The notes under the pieces: generated by a model
What the model was told of the DNA's origin: nothing
Database searches by the model: none
Seen by the model: only the letters and a program-made list of their open reading frames with translations
Made by a program: the position numbers and the translations under genes
From: Streptomyces eurocidicus
Lineage (GTDB): Bacteria; Actinomycetota; Actinomycetes; Streptomycetales; Streptomycetaceae
Assembly (NCBI RefSeq): GCF_002891295.1
Contig: NZ_LGUI01000003.1
Span: 558,001-622,000, forward strand
Direction of reading: 5' to 3'
Length of the DNA stretch: 64,000 nt
In this document: one piece after another, positions 14,852 through 24,047 of the stretch
How the letters are laid out: each line of letters begins with the position of its first letter
Position numbering within the stretch: the first letter of the stretch is position 1

Positions 14852-15754
14852 ATGACTGCAACGCCGACCGGTGCCCCTTCCTATGCCCGCCGATGCGCAC
14901 ACGCGCTGAATTCGCTGCATGCGATTCCTTACTTCACCGACGACCTCGCGAAGGAACTCGCGGAATTCGGCGTGACCGACCCGTCGGGCGTCTATCTCGC
15001 GAGCCGCGTGTCGCCGCTCGGCGTGGTGGGGGCGCCCGTCGTCACCGCCGTCTGCAACGCCTTCGCGCCGGGTTTCGTCGCGGAGCGGGTGCCCGCCCTG
15101 TGGGACCTGGTCACGCCCGAGCGGGCCGTCGAGGCGCGGCTGAGGTCCGCCGGCGCCGCCCTGGAGCGGCTGCTGGGCACGGACGTCGTCCGGTCGGACG
15201 CCATGGCGGAGGCCGCCGCGCTCGCCACCCGCGCGGCCGCGGCCGGCCGGTTCCCCGGGCGCCCGCTGTTCGCGGCGAACGCGGCCCTCGACCGGCCCGA
15301 GGAGCCGCACATCGCGCTGTGGCACGCGGCGACCCTGCTGCGCGAGTACCGGGGCGACGGGCACGTCACCGCGCTCGCCCGCTTCGAGCTGACCGGCGTC
15401 CACGCGCTCGTCATCGACTGCGCCAGCGACCTCGGCATGGCGAAGGAGATCGTCATGCCCCAGCGCGGCTGGACCGAGGAGGAGTGGGCCACGGCCGAGG
15501 CGGAGCTGCGGGCGCGCGGCCTGGTGGCCGGCGACGGCACGCTGACCGCCCGCGGCGCCGAGGTCCGGGCGGAGGTCGAGCGCGAGACGGACCGCCTCGA
15601 CCGGGAGCCGTACGCGTTCCTCGGCGAGGCCGACGTCGAGAAGCTGGCCCGGTACGTCCACGGGCTGGTCGGCGCCGCGGGCCGCGCCGGGGCGTTCATC
15701 CCCCAGCTGCTGCACTTCTTCGCGCCCGACACCGACGCCTGGAACAGGCTCTGA
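14852..15754 (+). CDS. SCO6745-family (MarR-fold-like) protein
   Basis: A 300-residue mostly helical protein of the family named after S. coelicolor SCO6745, often auto-annotated as MarR-like. Residues 1-200 form an unassigned helical domain (HALNSLHAIPYFTDDLAKELAEFG). About 205-265 resembles a winged helix (WTEEEWATAEAELRARGLV ... LTARGAEVRAEVE). ATG 14852 follows TGAGGGTG. First gene of the island. It could be a regulator or a ligand-binding/enzyme protein, and no chemistry is known to me. It is the only candidate regulator in 20 kb. Confidence 0.7.
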   Translation: MTATPTGAPSYARRCAHALNSLHAIPYFTDDLAKELAEFGVTDPSGVYLASRVSPLGVVGAPVVTAVCNAFAPGFVAERVPALWDLVTPERAVEARLRSAGAALERLLGTDVVRSDAMAEAAALATRAAAAGRFPGRPLFAANAALDRPEEPHIALWHAATLLREYRGDGHVTALARFELTGVHALVIDCASDLGMAKEIVMPQRGWTEEEWATAEAELRARGLVAGDGTLTARGAEVRAEVERETDRLDREPYAFLGEADVEKLARYVHGLVGAAGRAGAFIPQLLHFFAPDTDAWNRL

Positions 15755-15813
15755 CGCCTTCGCCGTGCCCAGCCCCCAGAACTTCCAGAGAACGCCAGAG
15801 AAGAGGACCGACC

Positions 15814-17055
15814 ATGACGCCGGCGGCAATATCGGGACCCCCGACCGCACTGTTCTCCCCCGAGTACTACCAGAACCCGTACCCCACCCTGACCTGGCTC
15901 CAGGAGAACTCCCCGGTCCACGAGTTCCGGTTCCCGGTCGGTGACGTGCCCACCTGGATCGTGACGCGGTACGAGGACGTCAAGACCGTCCTGGCCGACC
16001 CCCGGTACAGCGCGGAGGCCGCCACCTACGCCACGCCCGAGTTCAAGGCCGCCGGCCTGGTCGCCGCCGCGGGCACCATCCTGGAGCGCGGCATCGCGGT
16101 CGTCGACCCGCCCGTGCACACCCGGCTGCGCCGGCTGGCGATGAAGCCCTTCACCACCCGCCGGGTGCAGGAGTGGCGGGAGACCGTGCGGGGCATCGTC
16201 GCGCGGACCCTCGACGAGTGCGCGGAGCGCGGCGGCTTCGACGTCATGGACGACTACGCCGGAGAGGTCGCCGCGAAGACGCTCGGCGAGATCCTCGGCT
16301 TCCGCATCGAGCGCCACCGCGAGCTGGTCGAGGCGCTCAACCAGGCGTTCCCGTCCGACCCCGCGCTGATCCACGAGGCGCCCGCCGCCTTCGGCCGGAT
16401 CTGCGAGTACTCCGCCGAGCTCGTCGCGGAGAAGCGGCTGCACCCCGGCGAGGACCTGACCTCGGCGCTGATCCAGACCAGCGACGACGACGGCGACCGG
16501 CTGGACGAGGACGAGCTCGTCGGCATGGTGGCCGCGATCATCATGGGCGGCAGCGACACCGTGCGCGGCTTCATCGGCAACGCCGTGCTCGGCCTGCTCG
16601 ACCACCCGGACCAGGCCGGCCTGCTGCGCAGGTCCCCGGAGCTGGCCGGCAACGCCGTCGAGGAACTGCTGCGCTACGACGGCGCCCTCAGCACCGCCCT
16701 GTTCCGCGTCACCACCGAGGAGACCGAGCTGGCCGGCGTGAAGCTGCCCGCGGGCGCGCCGGTGATCGCCGGCCTGCTGGCCGCCAACCGGGACCCGCGC
16801 TGCTTCCCGGCCCCGGAGACGCTGGACATCGCCCGCACCGGCAAGCGGCACGTCGGCTTCGGCCACGGCCTGCACAACTGCATGGGCGCGGCGCTGGCGC
16901 GCCTGGAGGGCGAGATCGCCATCCACGCCCTCTTCGACCGCTTCCCGGACCTGGCCCTGGACGTCCCGCGCGACGAACTGCGCTACATCGACAGCTGGGC
17001 GATCCGCCGGCTGACCGCCCTGCCGGTCACCACCTCGGCCACGAACCGGGCCTGA
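15814..17055 (+). CDS. Cytochrome P450 of the metabolite island
   Basis: A 413-residue P450. ATG 15814 has AGAGGA nine bases upstream. Motifs: I-helix GGSDTV (245-250, same as GGLDTV of P450cam, so T249 is the O2-activating Thr), ExxR ELLR (284-287) and haem loop FGHGLHNCMGAALAR with C356. It keeps the haem Cys and so is not an EryCII/DesVIII-type glycosyltransferase helper. Followed after 116 bp by a 3Fe-4S ferredoxin, its likely electron donor. It probably hydroxylates or epoxidises the aglycone. Confidence 0.94.
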   Translation: MTPAAISGPPTALFSPEYYQNPYPTLTWLQENSPVHEFRFPVGDVPTWIVTRYEDVKTVLADPRYSAEAATYATPEFKAAGLVAAAGTILERGIAVVDPPVHTRLRRLAMKPFTTRRVQEWRETVRGIVARTLDECAERGGFDVMDDYAGEVAAKTLGEILGFRIERHRELVEALNQAFPSDPALIHEAPAAFGRICEYSAELVAEKRLHPGEDLTSALIQTSDDDGDRLDEDELVGMVAAIIMGGSDTVRGFIGNAVLGLLDHPDQAGLLRRSPELAGNAVEELLRYDGALSTALFRVTTEETELAGVKLPAGAPVIAGLLAANRDPRCFPAPETLDIARTGKRHVGFGHGLHNCMGAALARLEGEIAIHALFDRFPDLALDVPRDELRYIDSWAIRRLTALPVTTSATNRA

Positions 17056-17171
17056 CCGCACGTCCGGGCGACGGGGCGCACCGCGGCGGACCGCCGCCCG
17101 CGCCCCGGCCGCCCGCAGAACAGCCGATCGCCAAAGTCGTCGGACGAGGGCCCGGCGCGAAGGAGAGCCAT

Positions 17172-17390
17172 ATGCGAGCCACCGCCCACGTCGACCGGAA
17201 CCTCTGCCTCGGCGCAGGACTGTGCGAGGTGATGGCCGCGGAGATGTTCCGGCTGGACGCCGAGGGCATCGCCGTCGCGCGGCAGGACACGGCGGACGGC
17301 CCGGACGAGGCCGGCCGTCTCGAACTCCTGCGGGACATCGCCGACTGCTGCCCGACCGGCGCCATCACCATTTCCACGACCACCGACTGA
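17172..17390 (+). CDS. [3Fe-4S] ferredoxin
   Basis: A 72-residue ferredoxin of the type that serves Streptomyces P450s. Cluster ligands are C12, C18 and C60 (in CCP); the position of a fourth ligand is A15, giving the C-x5-C...CP pattern of 3Fe-4S proteins. ATG 17172 has AAGGAGAG eight bases upstream. It lies between the P450 and the FAD monooxygenase and most likely feeds the P450. It could also accept electrons from KorAB or feed the PLP 3-dehydrase of the sugar branch. No ferredoxin reductase is encoded nearby. Confidence 0.93.
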   Translation: MRATAHVDRNLCLGAGLCEVMAAEMFRLDAEGIAVARQDTADGPDEAGRLELLRDIADCCPTGAITISTTTD

Positions 17391-17553
17391 GCCGGCCCGG
17401 CGAGGTCCGGCGCGGTCCGGCAGCGCCCCGAAGGGGCGCGGGGAACCGCGCGACCAGCCATGACGCACCGCGGACGACTCGCCGGAGTTCCGGCGGAGCG
17501 CGCGTCGCGGACCGCCCGCCGGCCGGTCCGAAGAATTCCACTACGGGGGAGAG

Positions 17554-19035
17554 ATGTCAGAAGCCATGGACACGGACGTCATCGTCGTCGGAGCGGGCCC
17601 CGCCGGGCTCATGCTCGCCGCGGAACTGCGCCTCGCCGGCGCGGACGTCATCGTACTGGAGCGGGAGAGCGACTCCCACGTCGAATCCCGCGGCATGGGG
17701 TTCACCGCGCGCACCCTGGAGGTGTTCGACCAGCGCGGGCTGCTGCCCCGGTTCGGCGACCTGAACCGCTCGCCCGGCGGCCACTTCGGCAGTGTGCCGA
17801 TCGACTTCGCGGTCGGCGGCGGCACCCACGCCAGCGTCACCGGCGTCTCGCAGGCGCACACCGTAAAGGTGCTCGGCGAGTGGGCCGCGGAGCTCGGCGT
17901 CGACATCCGCCGCGACCACGAGGTCACGGGCCTCACGGACACCGGCGAGCACGTCGAGGTGACGGTGCGGACGCCGGCCGGCGAGGTGCGGCTCACCGCC
18001 CCGTACCTGGTCGGCTGCGACGGCGGCCGCAGCGCCGTCCGGCGGCTCGGCGGCTTCGCCTTCCCCGGCACCGACGCCACCGCCGAGCTGCTCCTCGCCG
18101 ACGTCGAGAACTTCGAGCTGCCCAAGCTGTGGTCCGGCTCCCGGCGCCCGGGCGGCATGCTGCTGGCCGCGCCGCTCGGCGAGAACCGGATGCGCGTGGT
18201 GGTCTACAAGCACGGCATGACGCCCGAGCCGCGCACCGGCCCGCCCGCCTTCTCCGAGGTCGCGGACGCCTGGCAGCGGGTCAGCGGTGACGACATCTCC
18301 ACCGCCACCGCGCTGTGGGTGAGCTCCTTCACGGACGCGTCGCGCCAGGCGAGCGAGTACCGGCGCGGCCGGGTGCTGCTGGCCGGCGACGCCGCCCACA
18401 TCCACCTGCCCGCCAGCGGTCAGGGCATGAACGTCAGCATCCAGGACGCGGTGAACCTCGGCTGGAAGCTCGGCGCCGTGGTCACCGGCGGCGCGGGCGA
18501 GGACCTCCTCGACACGTACCACGCGGAGCGCCACCCGGTCGGCGCGGAGCTGCTGAAGAACACCCGTGCCCAGGCGACGCTGTTCCTCGGCGGCGACGAG
18601 ATGCAGCCGCTGCGCGACGTCCTCACCCAGGTGTTCCGCCGCGAGGACGCGGCCCGTTATCTGGCGGGCCTGGTCAGCGGCCTGGACATCCGCTACGACG
18701 TGGGTGCCGGCGCGCACCCGCTGCTCGGCGTCCGGATGCCGGAGACCCGGCTCGTCCTGGCCGACGGGGAGAAGGCCACCAGCACCGAGCTGCTGCACAC
18801 CGCGCGCGGTGTGCTGCTCGTCCTCGGCGACGACCGGGGCGCGGCGGAGACCGCCGGAGGCTGGGCGGACCGCCTGGACGTGGTGAGCGCGCGGGCCGCC
18901 TACGACCCGGCGCCCGGCGAGCCCGCCGAGCCCGCCGCCGTGCTGATCCGCCCCGACGGCTATGTGGCCTGGGTGAGCGGCGACGGCGACCTGGAGCCGG
19001 TGCTGCGCCGCTGGTTCGGCGAACCCTCCGTCTGA
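17554..19035 (+). CDS. FAD-dependent aromatic-polyketide-type monooxygenase
   Basis: A 493-residue class A flavoprotein monooxygenase. It shows the N-terminal GxGxxG (VVGAGPAG, 13-18), the mid-chain YLVGCDGG (DG motif) and the GRVLLAGDAAHIHLP GD motif (about 272-286) with a QGMNVSIQDAVNLGWKL helix. A C-terminal thioredoxin-like domain (about 395-493) is present, as in RdmE/PgaE/UrdE/MtmOIV enzymes and rifampicin monooxygenases. ATG 17554 has GGGGGAGAG upstream. It would use NAD(P)H to hydroxylate a phenolic ring or do a Baeyer-Villiger oxidation. These enzymes usually accompany type II PKS genes, which are absent here. Confidence 0.92.
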   Translation: MSEAMDTDVIVVGAGPAGLMLAAELRLAGADVIVLERESDSHVESRGMGFTARTLEVFDQRGLLPRFGDLNRSPGGHFGSVPIDFAVGGGTHASVTGVSQAHTVKVLGEWAAELGVDIRRDHEVTGLTDTGEHVEVTVRTPAGEVRLTAPYLVGCDGGRSAVRRLGGFAFPGTDATAELLLADVENFELPKLWSGSRRPGGMLLAAPLGENRMRVVVYKHGMTPEPRTGPPAFSEVADAWQRVSGDDISTATALWVSSFTDASRQASEYRRGRVLLAGDAAHIHLPASGQGMNVSIQDAVNLGWKLGAVVTGGAGEDLLDTYHAERHPVGAELLKNTRAQATLFLGGDEMQPLRDVLTQVFRREDAARYLAGLVSGLDIRYDVGAGAHPLLGVRMPETRLVLADGEKATSTELLHTARGVLLVLGDDRGAAETAGGWADRLDVVSARAAYDPAPGEPAEPAAVLIRPDGYVAWVSGDGDLEPVLRRWFGEPSV

Positions 19036-19115
19036 GCCGGCCGCGTTCCGCCGGCCGGGCCGGTACGGACCCCTCCGGCCGGCCACCACTCCACCACTCA
19101 CAGCCCGAGGTGACC

Positions 19116-19769
19116 ATGACCGTTCCCACCGTCCAGTTGTCCACCGGGCCGGAGATCACCCGCCCCGACGTGCACACGGTCTATATGAGCCACTGGTTCG
19201 TCGACGGGGCCGAGCAGGGGCGCGCCGTCCTCGACGAGGTCGTGTCGGCGTGGGAGCGGTCCCCCTGGTTCGAGGGGATCCTCTCGCTCTCCTGTTACCT
19301 GAGCACCGAGCACGACACCGTCCTGACGTACGCGCAGTGCGCCAACGACGACGTCTACCGGCCGTTCCTGCGCAGCCTGCCCGCCGGGCCCGCGCGGACC
19401 GAGCCCATCGCGTTCCGCCCGGACCGCAGCGCGGTGATCGACCCGGCGGCGGGCGTGCCGGGCACCGTGGCCCTCGCCAGCTTCGACGTGGACGGCGCGA
19501 ACCGCCAGCGGCTCATCGTGGACACCGTCGTGGACCATCTGGAGGCGACTCCGGCGGAGCACCAGGCGGGTCTGATCGCCGCGCACTTCCACCTGAGCGT
19601 GGACGGCACGCGGGTGATGAACTTCGCGGAGTGGACGAGCGACGAGGCGCACGTCGCGTTCCTCGACGGCACCACGCGCCGCCGGTCGCTGCGGCTCTCC
19701 CTGGACACCCCGGGGGTCCGGCCCATCGGCTTCAAGCGCTACCACCTCCACCGGAGCCTCGGGGCCTGA
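19116..19769 (+). CDS. Tandem-ABM-domain antibiotic biosynthesis monooxygenase (copy 1)
   Basis: A 217-residue protein of two ferredoxin-like ABM repeats: about 15-105 (HWFVDGAEQGRAVLDEVVSAW, SLSCYLSTEHDTVLTYAQC) and about 115-212 (FDVDGANRQRLIVDTVVDHLE, AAHFHLSVDGTRVMNFAEW). ABM enzymes (ActVA-Orf6, TcmH, ElmH) oxidise phenols to quinones with O2 and no cofactor. ATG 19116 follows CCCGAGGTGACC. A paralogue is at 23283. A strong terminator follows at 19810-19850, so genes 14852-19769 likely form one transcript. Confidence 0.88.
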   Translation: MTVPTVQLSTGPEITRPDVHTVYMSHWFVDGAEQGRAVLDEVVSAWERSPWFEGILSLSCYLSTEHDTVLTYAQCANDDVYRPFLRSLPAGPARTEPIAFRPDRSAVIDPAAGVPGTVALASFDVDGANRQRLIVDTVVDHLEATPAEHQAGLIAAHFHLSVDGTRVMNFAEWTSDEAHVAFLDGTTRRRSLRLSLDTPGVRPIGFKRYHLHRSLGA

Positions 19770-19809
19770 GGGAATTCCCCAGGGCGATCCGGCGGAAAAT
19801 ACCGGCGGG

Positions 19810-19850
19810 GAGAGAGCGCCCATTCCGTCGTCGGTGCCCGGCGCTCTCTC
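19810..19850 (+). terminator. Hairpin terminator after the first island operon
   Basis: A perfect 11-bp stem (GAGAGAGCGCC / GGCGCTCTCTC) with a 19-base loop lies 41 bp after the ABM stop. The remaining ~300 bp to the exporter start (20169) hold no gene and probably a second promoter; 19900-19990 is comparatively AT-rich. Confidence 0.75.
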
Positions 19851-20168
19851 CTCGCCATTTCCCGCCGATTCGAGTCGAATCGAGGACGGGGTTCCCGCGC
19901 CCGGCAGGTCTTTCCAAGATTTATCGATCTCTGACCTGCCTCTGTACCGGCGCCTATTGAGACCACCGGAATTTTCAAAGATGGTCGATCGCGGACGCAT
20001 GTCCTCCGGTAGCCGGTGAAATACGGAACCGGCGGCGGCACAAGTCCTCGTCCTTACGCTTCACCGGGCCGACCACCGAAACCCCGGGGGCCGGGTTTCA
20101 GCGGAATACGGCCCCTGCGCCGCCCTCCACCGGGGGCGGATCGCATTTGTTCGAAAGAGAGGTTCTCC

Positions 20169-21752
20169 ATGGTGGTTGCTCCGGCCAAGGCAGGCAGGAG
20201 GGAATGGATAGGGCTGGCCATGCTGGCCCTGCCGACCCTGCTGGTCTCGATGGACCTGACGGTGCTGCACCTCGCCGTCCCCGCCCTCACCGAGGACCTG
20301 CGCCCCAGCAGCACGGAACTCCTCTGGATCGTCGACGTCTACGGCTTCCTGATCGCCGGCAGCCTGGTGACGGCGGGCACCCTCGGTGACCGCATCGGCC
20401 GCCGCAAGCTGCTGCTCTTCGGCGCCGCCGCGTTCGGCGCGATGTCGGTCCTCGCGGCCTTCGCCACCAGCCCGGCCATGCTGATCGTGGCGCGCGGCCT
20501 GCTGGGCGTCGCGGGCGCGACGCTGATGCCGTCGACGATGGCCCTGATCCGCAACATGTTCCACGACGAGGTGCAGCGTTCGCGCGCCATCGGCATCTGG
20601 ATGACCAGCTTCATGGCCGGCGCGACCCTCGGGCCGCTGGTCGGCGGCGCGCTGCTCAACGCCTTCTGGTGGGGCTCGGTGTTCCTCATGGGCGTGCCCG
20701 TGATGGTGCTGCTGCTGGTCTTCGGGCCGAGGCTGCTGCCCGAGTACCGGGCCGACGAGGCCGGCCGGGTGGACCTGGTCAGCGCGCTGATGTCGCTGGT
20801 GGCCGTGCTGGCCGTGGTCTTCGGGGTCAAGCAGGCCGCCGAGCACGGTGTGACGGTGCTCTCCGCGGTCGTCTTCGTCGCCGGCCTGCTGGTCGGCTGG
20901 GCGTTCGTCCGCCGGCAGCGCGGCGCCACCGACCCGCTCCTCGATCTGAGCCTGTTCAAGAACGCCCGGTTCAACCTCGCGGTCCTCGCGCTGGTCCTGA
21001 ACACCGGCGTCATGATGGGCCTCAACTTCTTCGCCGCCCAGTACCTCCAGCTCGTCCACGACCTCTCACCGCTGGACGCGGGCCTGTGGACGCTGCCCAT
21101 GACGCTCGCGGGCATCCCCGTGGCGCTCCTGACCCCGAACCTCGCCCGGCGCGTCCGCCCGGCGTACGTGATGGCGCTCGGCCTGCTGGTCGCCGCCGCC
21201 GGGTTCCTGATCATCACCCAGGTCGACGAGTCGGGCCTGCCGGTGCTGGTCTGCGGCACCGTGGTGATGTTCATGGGCCTGTCCGCGATGGGCGTCCTCG
21301 GCACCACCATGGCCGTGAGCGCCACCCGGCCCGAGGAGGCCGGCGCGGCGTCGGCCATCACCTCCACCGGCAACGAGCTCGGCGGCGCGCTGGGCCTGGC
21401 CGTCCTCGGCAGCATCGGCAGCGCCGTCTACCAGGCGGGCACGGAGGACAGCGACCTCTCCAAGGTCCCGGCCGGCACGGTCGAGTCCGCCAAGGAGTCG
21501 CTCGGCGGGGCCGTGCAGGCCGCCGCCGACCTGCCCCGGCAGGTGGGCGACGAGCTTCTGGCGGCGGCCCGGTCCGCGTTCCTGGACAGCCTGCACGTCG
21601 TCGCCCTCGTCTGCGCCGTCGTCGTGGTCCTGCTGGCCGCCGCCGTGGCGGTGCTGCTCCGCGACACCGGCCGCCCGGACGGCACGCAGGACGGGACACC
21701 GGACGGCGCGCAGGACACCGCCGGGACGGAGGCCGGGGCCGTCACCTCGTGA
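20169..21752 (+). CDS. MFS drug exporter, DHA2 (14-TM) family
   Basis: A 527-residue proton-driven exporter. ATG 20169 has AGAGAGG nine bases upstream. Fourteen hydrophobic segments are visible. Motif A is GDRIGRRKLLLFG between TM2 and TM3, the TM1 acidic motif is LLVSMDLTVLHLAVP (D1-type), and antiporter motif C-like GATLGPLVGG is in TM5. The C terminus is a hydrophilic Asp/Gly/Thr-rich tail (DGTQDGTPDGAQDT). Relatives include LfrA/QacA-like and metabolite self-resistance pumps. As the only resistance gene of the island it probably exports the glycosylated product. Confidence 0.93.
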   Translation: MVVAPAKAGRREWIGLAMLALPTLLVSMDLTVLHLAVPALTEDLRPSSTELLWIVDVYGFLIAGSLVTAGTLGDRIGRRKLLLFGAAAFGAMSVLAAFATSPAMLIVARGLLGVAGATLMPSTMALIRNMFHDEVQRSRAIGIWMTSFMAGATLGPLVGGALLNAFWWGSVFLMGVPVMVLLLVFGPRLLPEYRADEAGRVDLVSALMSLVAVLAVVFGVKQAAEHGVTVLSAVVFVAGLLVGWAFVRRQRGATDPLLDLSLFKNARFNLAVLALVLNTGVMMGLNFFAAQYLQLVHDLSPLDAGLWTLPMTLAGIPVALLTPNLARRVRPAYVMALGLLVAAAGFLIITQVDESGLPVLVCGTVVMFMGLSAMGVLGTTMAVSATRPEEAGAASAITSTGNELGGALGLAVLGSIGSAVYQAGTEDSDLSKVPAGTVESAKESLGGAVQAAADLPRQVGDELLAAARSAFLDSLHVVALVCAVVVVLLAAAVAVLLRDTGRPDGTQDGTPDGAQDTAGTEAGAVTS

Positions 21753-21895
21753 GCTACGCGGCGGCGCCCCCGGTGCGGCGCCGCCGCCCCCGGACCGCCC
21801 GGCGGGACGCGCTCCCGCCGGGCGGCCGGAACCGGCAACCGGCGACCGCCCGTACGGGCACCGCCCCGCAACCAGGCCACACAAGGAGCAAGCAG

Positions 21896-23197
21896 ATGCG
21901 CATCATGTTCACCGTCCTGCCGGTCACCTCACATGTGATGATCATGGCCCCGCTGGCCGCGGCCCTGCAGAGCGCGGGCCACGAGGTGCGGGTGGTGACG
22001 CACGACCACCCGGGCACGGTCGCCGCGATCACCGGCGCGGGCCTGGCCGCGGTGCCCCTCGGCGGGCCCATCGACCTGGCCACGGCCGTCGGGGACACCT
22101 TCACCAACGAGGTGCTGGAGGACATCGCCCGCACCACGGACGTCGACCCCTCCGACGGCAACCTCTGGCCGATGATCCGCCACTACCTGGTCGCCTCGTA
22201 CGCCATGTACTACCCGGCCGACGCGACCGGCCCGGAGGTGCCCGGCGCGGCCGGGATCGCCGAGGAGATGGTCGGCTTCGCCCGCGAGTGGCAGCCCGAC
22301 CTCGTGCTCTGGGACCCGCTGTTCTTCCCCTCCCCGATCGCGGCCCGCGCCTGCGGCGCCGCCCACGCCCGCCTGCTGTGGGGGCTGGACCGCTTCGGCT
22401 GGCTCCGCGCCGAGTACCTCAAGGGCCACGCGGCGAACGGCGGCACGGACGGCGGCGCGGGCCCGGACCTCATGGCCGGGATGATGCGCCCGCTGCTGGA
22501 CCGCTTCGGCGTCGACTTCGACGAGGACCTCCTCGTCGGCCAGTGGAGCGTCAACCCGTGGCCCGAGGGGATGCGCCTGCCGCTGGACCTGGACTACCTC
22601 TCGGTGCGCCCGGTCCCGTTCAACGGCGTCATCGCCCTCCCGGAGTGGCTGCGCCGCACCCCCGGGAAGCCCCGCGTCTGCTTCACCCTCGGCACCAGCG
22701 GCCGCGACCTCTTCGCGGAGAACGGCGTCTCCGTGGCGGATGTGTTCGCCGCCGTCGCCGACCTCGACATCGAGCTCGTCGCCACGCTCAACGAGGCCCA
22801 GCTCGAAGGCGTCGGCAGCGTCCCGGACAACGTGCGCGTCGTCCCGTACGTGCCGATGAGCCTGCTCCTCCCGACCTGCTCCGCGATCCTCCACATCGGC
22901 GGGGCGGGCAGCTGGTCGGCCGCCGGCGCGCACGCGGTGCCGCAGCTGCTGGTGCCCAAGTCCGGCTCGGAGTACCTGGACTTCGCCCGCTACGCCGCCG
23001 CCAAGGGCGCGGGGCTGGTCATCGAGGACCCGGAGCCCACCGTCGCGGCCCTGCGCGAGGCGCTGCTGCGCCTCCTCGACGAGCCGTCGTTCCGGGACGG
23101 CGCCGAGGCCCTCCGCGCGGACCTGGGCCGGCTGCCCAGCCCCGTGGAGATCATCCCGGAGCTGACGGAGCGTACGCTCCGCAACCGGAGCCGCTGA
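21896..23197 (+). CDS. GT1 (GT-B) glycosyltransferase of the EryCIII/AknS type
   Basis: A 433-residue antibiotic glycosyltransferase. ATG 21896 has AAGGAGC upstream. The N domain starts MRIMFTVLPVTSHVMIMAPLAAAL with the acceptor-activating His12. The C domain has TLGTSGRD and the donor loop HIGGAGSWSAAGAHAVPQLLVPKSGSEY; the usual DQ at the end of this loop is SE here. It should transfer the trideoxyhexose made by the downstream genes to an aglycone hydroxyl. Several homologues need a P450-like helper; the P450 here keeps its haem Cys, so no helper is evident. Confidence 0.91.
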   Translation: MRIMFTVLPVTSHVMIMAPLAAALQSAGHEVRVVTHDHPGTVAAITGAGLAAVPLGGPIDLATAVGDTFTNEVLEDIARTTDVDPSDGNLWPMIRHYLVASYAMYYPADATGPEVPGAAGIAEEMVGFAREWQPDLVLWDPLFFPSPIAARACGAAHARLLWGLDRFGWLRAEYLKGHAANGGTDGGAGPDLMAGMMRPLLDRFGVDFDEDLLVGQWSVNPWPEGMRLPLDLDYLSVRPVPFNGVIALPEWLRRTPGKPRVCFTLGTSGRDLFAENGVSVADVFAAVADLDIELVATLNEAQLEGVGSVPDNVRVVPYVPMSLLLPTCSAILHIGGAGSWSAAGAHAVPQLLVPKSGSEYLDFARYAAAKGAGLVIEDPEPTVAALREALLRLLDEPSFRDGAEALRADLGRLPSPVEIIPELTERTLRNRSR

Positions 23198-23282
23198 CTT
23201 CGGCGCGCCCCGCGACCCTTCGCCCCTTCCGTGCCCCGCGCACGGGAGCCCGGCACCCCAGCACGACAGCAAGGAAAGAATC

Positions 23283-23960
23283 ATGACCACTCCCGTCTTC
23301 CCCGACATCGACCGCGCCGACTCGCAGCTGGCGCTCGTCACCCCGCTCTACGTGGGCACCCCGGGGATCCAGCGCGCGGTGGCCGACGCGATCGTCGCCG
23401 AGTGGACGGCCGCGCCCCGTCCCGAGGGCCTGCTCTCGCAGTCCTGCTACGTGAGCACCTGCGGCGAGAACGTGTGGACCTACGAGCAGTGGACGGGCCT
23501 GGACGCGTACCGCGCCTCCGGCCGTATGTACGAGCAGCCGGTCACGCTGCGTGGCCTCGGGCAGGACGGCGCGGACATCGAGCGCACCGCCCCCATCGCC
23601 TTCCACCGCTACCGCAGCAACCTCTACGACACCGAGGGCGTCCCGACCCGCATCGTGGCCCCGACCTTCGACGTCGACGGCCGCGCCGCCCAGCGCGCGA
23701 TCATCGACGCGCTGCTGGACGGCCCGCTGGTCAAGGGCACCCCGGGGCTGCTCTCGGCGCACTTCCACTACAGCCTCGACGGCAGCCGGGTCCTGAACTA
23801 CGCCGAGTTCACCGAGGACCAGGCCCACCTGGACTTCCTCGCCGACCCGACGGCCATGGGCTCCACCCAGCTCACCAACGACATGCCGGGCGTCCGCGGC
23901 ATCGGCGGCAAGCGCTACATCCTGCACGGCACCGTCGGGGCGGCACCGCTCGCCGGCTGA
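23283..23960 (+). CDS. Tandem-ABM-domain antibiotic biosynthesis monooxygenase (copy 2)
   Basis: A 225-residue paralogue of the protein at 19116, again two ABM repeats with shared landmarks (LLSQSCYVSTCGENVWTYEQW; FDVDGRAAQRAIIDALLD; SAHFHYSLDGSRVLNYAEF; GKRYILHG). ATG 23283 follows AAGGAAAGAATC. It lies between the glycosyltransferase and rmlA. The two copies diverge throughout, so they are not a recent duplication and may act on successive intermediates or as a hetero-oligomer. Cofactor-free oxygenation of a phenol or anthrone is expected from the family. Confidence 0.87.
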   Translation: MTTPVFPDIDRADSQLALVTPLYVGTPGIQRAVADAIVAEWTAAPRPEGLLSQSCYVSTCGENVWTYEQWTGLDAYRASGRMYEQPVTLRGLGQDGADIERTAPIAFHRYRSNLYDTEGVPTRIVAPTFDVDGRAAQRAIIDALLDGPLVKGTPGLLSAHFHYSLDGSRVLNYAEFTEDQAHLDFLADPTAMGSTQLTNDMPGVRGIGGKRYILHGTVGAAPLAG

Positions 23961-24047
23961 CCCCCGCCCGCCCGTCCCCGACCGACCCCGTCCCCGACCG
24001 ACCCGGCTGTCCCCTGATGTTTCCGACCGTCATCGCAAGGAGATTCC

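Noticed and set aside
16535..16570. P450 I-helix GGSDTV read as loss of the conserved second Thr
   Set aside because: P450cam has the same GGxDTV arrangement, where the Thr after Asp is the oxygen-activating residue. The site is intact.
15814..17055. P450 as an EryCII/DesVIII-type helper for the glycosyltransferase
   Set aside because: The haem-ligand Cys (C356) and the ExxR motif are both present, and a ferredoxin follows. It looks like an active enzyme.
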